Positions 53,026-62,200 of a stretch of 64,000 bases of DNA are shown piece after piece. The translations under genes were made by a program, and so were the position numbers. Below the pieces are notes generated by a model that saw only the letters and a list, made by a program, of their open reading frames with translations, did not search any database and was not told the DNA's origin. The stretch is taken from contig NZ_OZ239981.1 of assembly GCF_965196975.1 (NCBI RefSeq), forward strand, positions 5,456,001 through 5,520,000, given 5' to 3'. Each line of letters starts with the position of its first letter. The first letter of the stretch is position 1. Origin of the DNA: Endozoicomonas sp965196975 (GTDB taxonomy: Bacteria; Pseudomonadota; Gammaproteobacteria; Pseudomonadales; Endozoicomonadaceae).

Positions 53026-54069
53026 ATGTCTACAGAAGTAAGATATTTTAAAGAATCAATTCATGCTGGATATAGCCATGATATATCCAGCGATAGTGAA
53101 GGAGATGAGAAAAATGACCGTATTTCTCTCATCACACCTTCAATGCGTGGAATGAAGGTTTCTCAAAAATCGGGAGTATCAAGACAAGTTGAGAGAGGAA
53201 CCATAGCTGAGGTAAACGAACAACGCATTGATCAAAGATCAGCATCACGTTTGCCGACACCATCAAGAGTTGAGTATCGAAAATCCCCTGAGAACAGCGA
53301 GGCCTCTGTAAGACTCATTACTGAAGACAGTAATAAATCCATTTCTGACGTTTGTATTCTAAGCCTCAATGACTATCCAAGCTGTGCAAGTAGAAATGAG
53401 CATGAATCAGGACAAAGCGTTACTGTTTGTTTAGAAAAAAAAGAAGTTTTACAATCACCACCTCACAGTTTGCACGAACATCAAAAAGTGACCGTACAGG
53501 ATCATTGCCATTTATCCCCAAACTGGAAGCCAGATAAATTATTTGTCTCAATTACTTCAGGTTACGAATATATTTTAAGTCAATTATTTGAGAGAAAAGA
53601 TATTTCAGAAGCTAAAGAAGACAAAAGAGTCAACCCTGCTTTTATTCACACCACCGGAAATTTTAATTTGGGTAATAAAACTAGGTGCGTCATTAACATT
53701 GGTGCTGAAACGGTAAGTATTGAACGCCAAAGCAAAAACAAGTCCTCAACAGGACTTTCTCCGGATGATCTTGATACCATAAAAGCATTTTTAAAAACTC
53801 TGGACAAGGATGGTATTTGCTATCGCCTTACATCAATCAGACCCTGTACTGAAGCAGCAAATCATCAAGAACCCCATAGCACACGTGCCACCCTCACTTT
53901 TGCTATTGGAGCAAAGCCAATCGACTTACCCTGGTTAAACTCTATGCAAGCCCTTGAAAACCAAGTCAGGCAACTGGCTGAGCAGTGTTTTACTCGTGAG
54001 AATCCAGGACTGCTAGGCAATTGGAAGTCCATATTCTGCGGGGTTCAACAGGGTGCTCTCTCAATTTGA
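53026..54069 (+). pseudogene. Orphan gene truncated at its 3' end by an ISKra4-type element
   Basis: The first 341 codons (53026-54050) are native and the last 6 are read from the element. The protein is Ser/Glu-rich with a disordered first half (SHDISSDSEGDEKND) and a more ordered second half with LTFAIGAKPIDLPWLNSM. I recognise no family. Because the element on its right has no target duplication, the missing 3' part was not simply displaced by 1.4 kb; it is not found in the window. AT-rich composition and lack of homologues suggest an acquired, perhaps secreted, protein. Confidence 0.65.
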
Positions 54070-55441
54070 TAACTGACTCATAGGTTAGCTTCAACCTTTC
54101 CAGTCATGAACTCAGACCAAAGTTGTTCCCAGCGCCCCTTACTCTGGATCAGTGCTCTTGTTGTCAAAAGCACTTCCGCTCCTGTTGCTTTCCACCTCAT
54201 TCCAGAACCACATAATCGTTGCTTTACCAGAGTCTTACAAGCCGCTTCAGTAACTCCTGAACCTATTGGCCAATGGCGTTTAAGCGCCTGATGATAATTC
54301 ATTAACTGGTGATTGTTTGTAAAATAGCTCACAGCTTTGTAGCGCTTCTCTGTCAGTGCGATTGTCTTTTTCGGGAGCTCGGCTGATTCAATTTCCTGAA
54401 GGATTTTTTTGGCTGCTCCACGCTTGTTTTTCAAACTATGTAGCCTGTCTTCAAGCCACTGGTGTCGCTTCGCCTTACTGGTTGGAAACAGTGCTTCCGC
54501 TGCTCCAGCTAAATATTCAGATGCATGATAAAAATCGAGTATCTGCCCAGAGGTATGTTGTTTCAAATAACTCCAGTTTTCTCTAGCCCCGTCAGCTACC
54601 CCGATGTATGTGGCATTTGGGTAGAGTCGTTTTAGATCTGCAATCTCCTCGTCGAGCTTGCTCATAAAGCTTTGTTTACCATACTCTGGCGAACTGGCTG
54701 TATATATCGTGTGGAGCCTGTCTCCATCTGCAGAATATAGGCTCAATGTCCCACACATGGCTTCCCTCCAGCCTTCTTCACAAAGCAGCATGCAGGTTCC
54801 ATCCAGACCAATGGCTATTGTTTCAACAGGCTCTTTTAGTGGAGGAAGGTGGTAGTGAGTGTCTTGCTGGTCTTCAATTAATGCACCTACTCTGTCCGAT
54901 AAATGCTTGATATAAGAATTTGAAAGCGTCCTTTGATGGTTGGTCTCAAAATCTTCTTTTACCGCAGGCGCTGGCATCTGGCTGTATTTCCAGGCGATAG
55001 ACTTGGCAAATTTGGGGGTAGCTGAACCAATAATACCGGCACGAAGATCAAGTGCTGCCAGAGTACTGCCACCTCTGACACCCTGATATACGGAGCGCTC
55101 CAAAGGTATACGACCGTATAAGGTTTCATAGTGCTTAAGAACCTTTCCTTTGTAGTTCCACTTCTGCTGATTAACGACGATAGGTTCTTTATTGGGTGAT
55201 TCAAATAGCCCCAATAACTCTTTTGTTCCAAGCTGCCCGGCTTCATTGAGTGCACGCTGTAAACTATCTTCAAGATTCAGCATGTTGCCTGAATCTATAG
55301 AAACTTCAATTTGCAAAACGATGCTTTTGGTAGAGCTGGAAATAACAGAAGCGGGCATGACAGTTAACTATTATGAGTGGTGTTCCCATAGTAGCTGTGA
55401 AAATAGAGCACTATTGTTTCAATCATTCAGAGAGAGCACCC
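54051..55441 (-). mobile_element. ISKra4-type element, copy 4 (no target duplication)
   Basis: Same 1391-bp element with both ends intact, but the flanks differ: GTTCAACA on the left (54043-54050) and AATGAGAT on the right (55442-55449). The other three copies each have a perfect 8-bp duplication. This copy is therefore the likely product of recombination between two elements, joining loci that were not neighbours. Confidence 0.95.
54078..55358 (-). CDS. ISKra4-family transposase (copy 4)
   Basis: Protein identical to copy 1 (426 residues), intact. Confidence 0.96.
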   Translation of the reverse strand: MPASVISSSTKSIVLQIEVSIDSGNMLNLEDSLQRALNEAGQLGTKELLGLFESPNKEPIVVNQQKWNYKGKVLKHYETLYGRIPLERSVYQGVRGGSTLAALDLRAGIIGSATPKFAKSIAWKYSQMPAPAVKEDFETNHQRTLSNSYIKHLSDRVGALIEDQQDTHYHLPPLKEPVETIAIGLDGTCMLLCEEGWREAMCGTLSLYSADGDRLHTIYTASSPEYGKQSFMSKLDEEIADLKRLYPNATYIGVADGARENWSYLKQHTSGQILDFYHASEYLAGAAEALFPTSKAKRHQWLEDRLHSLKNKRGAAKKILQEIESAELPKKTIALTEKRYKAVSYFTNNHQLMNYHQALKRHWPIGSGVTEAACKTLVKQRLCGSGMRWKATGAEVLLTTRALIQSKGRWEQLWSEFMTGKVEANL

Positions 55442-57235
55442 AATGAGATCACCGGCTCAGCTTACGATGATACCTTTAAATTTGAAAATCTGCAGGCGGG
55501 TGATGTCATTACCCTTAATGGTGGCGCTGGCAGTAATACGGTCGATTTAGGGGGTTTCAGATCGGATCAGGTAACGCTGGACCTTTCAACAAAGACAGCA
55601 ACGATTGATGTTGATGGCACAGGAAATACGGCGACCATTAATTTCAACAATGTGGACTTGTTCCAGTTTAGAACGGATGTATTCGATGGTACTCCACATG
55701 CTATTGAAATCGATGATTTCCCCTGGATCATCAATGGTACCGGCCTCTCTATTGACTCTGACAGTAGTAGCAATAATTTCCCTGTGACTTTAATTAATTA
55801 TGAAGGGACTATTTCCGAATCGTTCACTCTTGATGCTCAGGTTAAAACCAATGCCAGTGACTCTGGCTGGTATAACGGTGGGATTATTTTTGATTATCAG
55901 GATGAAAATAACTACAAGTTTGTGATGGCAAGAATCGGCGCACAAAAATGGAGTATTGAACAGATAATCGATGGTGTTCACTCCAATGTTGTTGCTATAC
56001 CCGCAACGATTCCCAAAAATGTCTATGTGCCTATTCAGCTCAGGGTTGATGGGACCGTTGCTAATTTTTACTCAGAGGGTGAGCTTAAAGTTTCACACGA
56101 TTTTGGTGAGCCATTGAATGATGGTCGTATCGGTGTTTTGAATAATAATGCTGACACAGACTTTATCTTGGAAATGTCCCCTTCCAATTGGGCTCCTTCC
56201 GTTGAAGACTACCAGTTTGAAATGCAGGTTCAGGATGGAGTACTGACAACCAGCAATGTATTTGATGGTGCGGTAGATCCTGCAGATGAGGTGCTCTCGG
56301 TTTCTGGTTACAGCAACGGAGCTAATGGCTCAGTTACCTACAATGGTGACGGCACCTTCAGCTACACACCGGCAGAAGGCTTTGTCGGTGCCGATCAGTT
56401 CAGTTATCAGATAACTGATGGCACCAATGTGACTTCGGGCACGATTGATGTTGTTGTGAGTGATAATGCCAGCGTCACCATTGATGAAGGTGGTGCATTC
56501 CAGGTTGACCTGGGGGCTGAGCTGGTGGATACCGATGGCTCAGAAGCTCTGGAAGTCACTTTATCAGGCATACCCGACGGTGCTCTGGTCAGTGATGGGG
56601 TAAACAGTGTCACGCTGTCGAGCAGCGATCAGGTTGTTGATGTCAGTACCTGGGATATTAATAGTCTTCTTATCACTCCTTCTGAGCATTACTATGGCAA
56701 TTTCAATGTGGATGTTTTTGCCACGTCATCAGAGTCCACTGGAAGCACTTCCGTTTCTTCCAGTTCATTGACGGTTTATGTGCTTCCTGTAGTGGATGCG
56801 CCGGTCGCCGGGGATGTGACGGTCTGGCAAGTCGTCGAGGGTGTTAACTCAGGCAGTGCCATCAACGGTACTGATGTAAGTGATGTTCTGGTTGGGGATG
56901 ATGATAATGTCATCAATGCTGGTGGTGGTGCGGATATTGTTGCTGCCGGTTTTGGTAATGATGTGATTGATGGTGGTGATGGCAATGACCAGCTAAATGG
57001 TGAGTATGGGGATGACATCATTACCGGTGGTGCTGGTGATGATCAGATAAATGGCTCCTTCGGTATCGATACTGCCGTTTTCAGTGGAGTACGGAGTGAA
57101 TATACCATTGAGGAGCGAGTTGGTGGAGGCTTCATTATTACAGATACGGTTACTGATCGAGACGGTACTGATCAATCAACCTCTGATGTAGAACGGTTTC
57201 AGTTCTCCGATGGCATTTATGACCAAAATACATTG

Positions 57236-58351
57236 TAGGACTTTCGCATTGACAGGCAGCTGTAAAAATTGCTAGATCAGCAAAAAATAGCGGATGTCGT
57301 CGTGCGTAGAAAGATAACAAGACCTACAACAGCTGGGTGTGATTTGCCGAAATATACAGGGTTTCTATTGTGTGAGCCGAAATCAGCAACCTGTACTCGC
57401 CTTAGTGAGATCGGAGATATGTCACACCACAGCGTTAACCGTTTTCTACAACGTGAAGACTTTGCTCCCAATGACCTTTTCATGGAAGTAGCCGCAAGGC
57501 TGATTCTTGATGGGGGCACGCTATCGGTTGATGATACGGTGCTGGATAAGCCGTACAGTAACTACACGGCATTCATCGGCTATCATTACTCGGGCAAGCA
57601 TCATAAAGCCGTCAAGGGCATTAATCTCATAACGCTCTATTACACCGATATCAAAGGCTATAGCCTTCCTGTCAATTTCCGTATCTATGACTCTGCGGAC
57701 GGAAAGTCCAAAAATGATTATTTTCTCGAGATGCTGAAAGAAGTACTTGTATGGGGCTTACGACCTGCATTTGTTACGGGGGATTCCTGGTATAGCAGTG
57801 CCGCAAACCTGAAGACTGTGAAAAACAACGGTCTGGGTTTTATGTTTGCCGTTAAAAGCAACCGTACTGTTTCTATCCAAAAGGGTGACTACCAACAAGT
57901 GCAGAGCCTGGAGATTCCTGAAGAGGGAATAACCGTTTGGCTACGTAATTTTGGTTCTGTGCGTTTGTACCGGACGCGGCTAAAAAACGAGCTGCGCCAT
58001 TACGTCGTCTACACACCCCATGCTGGATCAGAGGTATCACCACAGGTAGGCTTTAATGAACTTCACCTGCACCATTGGGCGATCGAAGAGTATCACCGGG
58101 CGCTGAAACAACTCTGCAGTATTGAGCGCTTTCAGGTGAGAGGAAAGCAGCAGGTCAGGAACCATATTTTTGCCTCTATCTTTGGGTATGCCTGCCTTCA
58201 GGCCAAGAAAGTATCTGAATCTCTCAGTAGCATCTATCGCGTTAAGAATGATGCGCTCAAGGATGCTATTTGGGACTTCATTAAGAGCTTCTCTGATGGT
58301 AAAGACTGGCTGAGACCATCTTTTATCAGAGCTGTCAATGCGTAAGTTCTA
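57236..58351 (+). mobile_element. IS701-type insertion sequence
   Basis: The element is 1116 bp. Its left end TAGGACTTTCGCATTGACAG and inverted right end TAGAACTTACGCATTGACAG match at 18 of 20 positions. It is flanked by CATTG at 57231-57235 and 58352-58356. The inserted gene is an RTX adhesin in the same direction. Confidence 0.9.
57269..58345 (+). CDS. IS701-family transposase
   Basis: The 358-residue product is a DDE transposase of the IS701 type. The acidic residues are in LSVDDTVLDKP, FVTGDSWYSS and LHHWAIEEYHRALKQLC. The first codon is TTG at 57269, with no strong ribosome site. The frame is intact. Confidence 0.9.
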   Translation: MLDQQKIADVVVRRKITRPTTAGCDLPKYTGFLLCEPKSATCTRLSEIGDMSHHSVNRFLQREDFAPNDLFMEVAARLILDGGTLSVDDTVLDKPYSNYTAFIGYHYSGKHHKAVKGINLITLYYTDIKGYSLPVNFRIYDSADGKSKNDYFLEMLKEVLVWGLRPAFVTGDSWYSSAANLKTVKNNGLGFMFAVKSNRTVSIQKGDYQQVQSLEIPEEGITVWLRNFGSVRLYRTRLKNELRHYVVYTPHAGSEVSPQVGFNELHLHHWAIEEYHRALKQLCSIERFQVRGKQQVRNHIFASIFGYACLQAKKVSESLSSIYRVKNDALKDAIWDFIKSFSDGKDWLRPSFIRAVNA

Positions 58352-59213
58352 CATTGTTAAATGGTCAGCCTGTTGCTCAGCCAACTAACAACGCTTCATT
58401 ACTGACAGACACCGTATTTGTTATTACCGAAGAGCAGCTTCTGGCAAACTCGGTAGATTATGACGGTGATAATCTGACGGTTCAGGAAGTCACATACTCC
58501 GGTTCTGATGGTGCATTAACGAATACTGGAGAGGGTATCTGGCAGTTTGAACCCAACGATAACTTTAGTGGCTCAACGGAATTCAGTTTTACCGTCACTG
58601 ATGGAGAGCTTACGAATACTGCAATGGCAACACTGAATACCCAGAGTGGCAGTAGCTCTGTTACAGGGGCTGAGGGTGTTGATGTTGTACTTGGGTCTTC
58701 AGCGGCGAATAGCATCAGCGGTGGTATTGGTAACGATACGCTGATTGGTAATGCCGGAGATGACATTCTCTTTGGTGGCTCTGGAGATGATCGCATGGAA
58801 GGGGGAGAAGGCTCAGATACGTTCTCGTGGGTATCATCTGACCTTGGTACTGCTGCTCTACCAGCAGAAGATTTAATTACCGACTTCCAGACCGGTCCGG
58901 GTGGCGATGTTCTGGATCTGGCGGACTTGCTGGATGAAGCTGATCCTCTGGATAACTATTTGAGCTTCAGTTTTGAAGACAGTGACACTGTTCTGGAAGT
59001 CAGGTCTGATGCATCTGATGTTACCCAGAGAATTACCCTTAAAGGCGTTGATTTATCAGGGTATGGCGGTGGAACCTCGAATATAGAAATCATTAATAAC
59101 CTGATTGATGATGGAAACCTTCAGGTTTGATTAATGGCAACACTTATTAAATAAAAATAATGAGAAATAATTAAACCAGTTTTCGTGGTGAACATAAGGG
59201 AGTATGTGACGTC

Positions 59214-62200
59214 ATGGATACCAGCTCGGGTAATAACCGGCACACTATCGATAATCCAGAATCTATCCAAACACTGGATTTTAAGTCAGATAACAATCAG
59301 CAGGATGTTTTGGATGTCAGCCAGTTGTTACCTGATAGTGGTGTCAATGCTTCCAATTTAAAACAGTTTGTTAAAATTACCGGCTCTGGTGTATTCGTGG
59401 ACTCTTCCGGTAGTGGCCAATTCTCGGTAGACAGTCAGGTCGCCCGTTTTGCTCCTGGGGGGCCGGCTTTGAATGCCATGGTGGCCGTGCAGGTTGCAGA
59501 CACTTCCATTATTCATTTTGATCACACCGTTAATGCCGATGTGCCCCTCAGTGATTCTCCAGCTATTGATTCATTCGATCAAGGGGGGGGCAATGAAATT
59601 CGAGGGACGCATCAATCCGATATGCTGATGGGGTCTTCCAGTGCTGATGTGATGCACGGTTCCTGGGGTGATGATGTTCTGGAGGGTGGTGCTGGTAACG
59701 ATGTATATATTGGTGGTGCAGGCTCAGACCGCTATGTCCTGACGGATACTGGTTCGGTGGAAACTCTGGATTTCAAGTCAACCCGCTTTGAAAAAGATGT
59801 GTTGGATGTTAGTCAGTTACTTCCTGAAGGCGCAGATGCCAATAACCTTCTCAGTTATTTAAGTATTACCGAAGAAGGGGTGTTTCTTGATGTTTCTGGC
59901 AATGGTGACTTTTCGGAAGAAAACCAGATCGCCCGCTTTACTGAAGACAGTGTTTTTTCCCGTAACGAAATCCTGATTGATATTGGCGACAATATCCGTG
60001 TTGTATTCAATATCTTCGCACAGGCAGGTGTACAACTTCAGGATGATGACGCATTTCAGACTGCGGAGGTGCTGGCCAGCCGTACTCAGAAATACAATCC
60101 CCGCGGACAAGATTATGAGTCAGACAGTGGTCCTGGTGCTGATGCCAGTACTGCCTTTATCAGAAGTAAGTCTGGAGAGCTGTTTAACTTTCGTCTGGAT
60201 CAACATCAGGTAGAAGAGGCGCACGGCTCCGATGGCGGTGAAATTCTGGATGCTGCTCAGGTTGGGCTAAGCAGTGATGCAAAAGACGACAATGTAGCGG
60301 ATCATAAGCTCTGGATGTACGGTCGTGATGGTGGTGACACCCTGCAGGGGAATGCCGATGGTGTCATGCTGGATGGGGGGCGTGGTAACGACCGCATTGT
60401 TGCTGGTGGTGGCCGTAACATGCTGATTGGTGGCGAGGGACGGGATGAGTTTGTACTAAATCTGGAAACGACCACTGGCGATGATCTCAGGTCCGACCTG
60501 TTATACGACTTTACCAGTCTGGAAGGCCACAGAGATCTGATTGATCTACAAACTGTTCTGCCTGAAAACGTGGTGGCTGAAAACATCCACGCCTTCGTTA
60601 AGGTAACGGATGCGGGGGTATTTGTTGATGTGAATGGTGGTGGACAGTTTGACGCCTCTAATCAACTGGCCCGCTTTGGGGAACGTTCGGATATCGACAA
60701 CCTGGTTCGCTTCAGACTTCCTGATGGACAGGAGATCGAATTTGACCGTGAAGATGCCTTGTCAGAACAAGTGGGGACTCGTAGTGGTGAACAGCTTCGT
60801 GGTGGTGAAGGTGGAGATGTCCTTATTGGTCTTGCTGGCAATGATGTGTTGGATGGTGATGCCTTAACCAATGATGAGAGCGCAGATCATCTTTATGGTG
60901 GTAGAGGCAACGACACCCTGATCGTTGATGGGCTCGACCTTACCCAGGGAACGGTAGAAGGTGGCGACGGTTTTGATACTGCAAAACTTCAAGGTGATAC
61001 TGGCGAAAGTCTTTCCCTGAACTTGCAAGCCACTGGTATTGAAAGAGCCTTCGGTGGCTTCAGTGATGATGTTCTGGATGGGTCCAGTTATACCGGTCTT
61101 GATGGATTTAATAAAAACAGCGGAGCCTATGAAGAAAATAGCGCTCAGCGGATAGAACTTTTTGGTAAATATGGCAATGACACTCTGAAAGGAGGTATTG
61201 CCAATGACTATTTGGATGGCGGGTATGATGATGATGTCATCGCTGGTGGTGCCGGCCGTGACTTTATGGTGGGTGGCAGTGGCAATGATACCTTTGTACT
61301 CAGTGATGATGGTGAGATAGATACCTTATGGGATTTTAAATCAACTTCAGAACAGCATGATGTATTGGATCTCAGTGCTTTTTTATCTTCAAGTACGTCA
61401 TTGGACGATTTAAGCAGTCATGTCCATATCGACAATAAGTTTGTTTATTTTGACCCGGAAGGGAACAGTCAATTCAATTATTCAAATGCTGTTGCGAAGT
61501 TTGGAGGAGCCTCGGTTGTTCATGAACCAGTAAAAATCAGTCTTGGTGATGGTAGGGTATTCAGTAAAGAGGCTGGCTGGTCTTCTGATGTTGTGAGTAC
61601 ACAGAATGATGGGGCATTTATTATTACCAGTGAGTCATTGATTGCCAATTCTTCATTGAGCTCCGCCTCAAATGTCTCAGTAACCAATCTGTCCAGTGAT
61701 AGCGGCCAGCTGACGGATAATGGCGATGGCACCTGGACGCTGATGCCTAACGCTGACTTTAATGGTCAGCTGAATCTCGATTACCAAGTAATAGAAACAA
61801 CAATGGAGGCTGATCAGCTTCTGTTCTCCACCGATTTTGCCAATTTTTCTTCAGCGACCGCAGGTGCCTCTGTACTTGAAGCAAACACCGGATGGCAAAC
61901 CAGTAATCCGTCAGGGAATGTGGAGTTGCACTATGAAACCGTCTACGGTGGATCTGATGGCTCTAACAGAGTGATTGAGGTAGAAGCCGCTGTAGGTGAT
62001 AACAATCTCTACAGGGATATTTCTACGGAAGCCGGGCGTAGTTATGAACTTAACTTTGACTTCTCTCCTCGACAGGGTGTTATCAGCTCAGGAGTTGATG
62101 TGTATTGGGGGGGAGAAAAAATTTCTGAGCTTGATGGCAGCTCAGGCCAGTTCAACTGGCAGAGTCAAACACTGACACTGACTGGTGATGGCTCAGAAAA

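Larger units (their letters stand above)
55442..59130 (+). pseudogene. RTX/cadherin-like adhesin, lacking its 5' end and split by an IS701-type element
   Basis: The two native parts, 55442-57235 and 58357-59130, join in frame without the element and one 5-bp duplication. They encode about 855 residues of a large type-I-secreted surface protein. In order: an RTX-like start (GSAYDDTFKFENLQAGDVI), a concanavalin-like region (residues about 120-240), cadherin/VCBS-type repeats (YNGDGTFSYTPAEGFVGADQFSY), calcium-binding GGxGxDx nonapeptides (near 56890-57090), another Ig-like repeat, more nonapeptides (58665-58815), and a C-terminal secretion domain (LITDFQTGPGGDVLDLADLL). The 5' part is missing beyond copy 4. 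An ATG inside that element (55373) is in frame and would give a chimeric 621-residue product without the secretion signal. Confidence 0.9.

Noticed and set aside
56866..57090. Short repeated DNA in the RTX region as a CRISPR or tandem repeat
   Set aside because: Repeats are degenerate codons of calcium-binding nonapeptides, not identical repeats with unique spacers.
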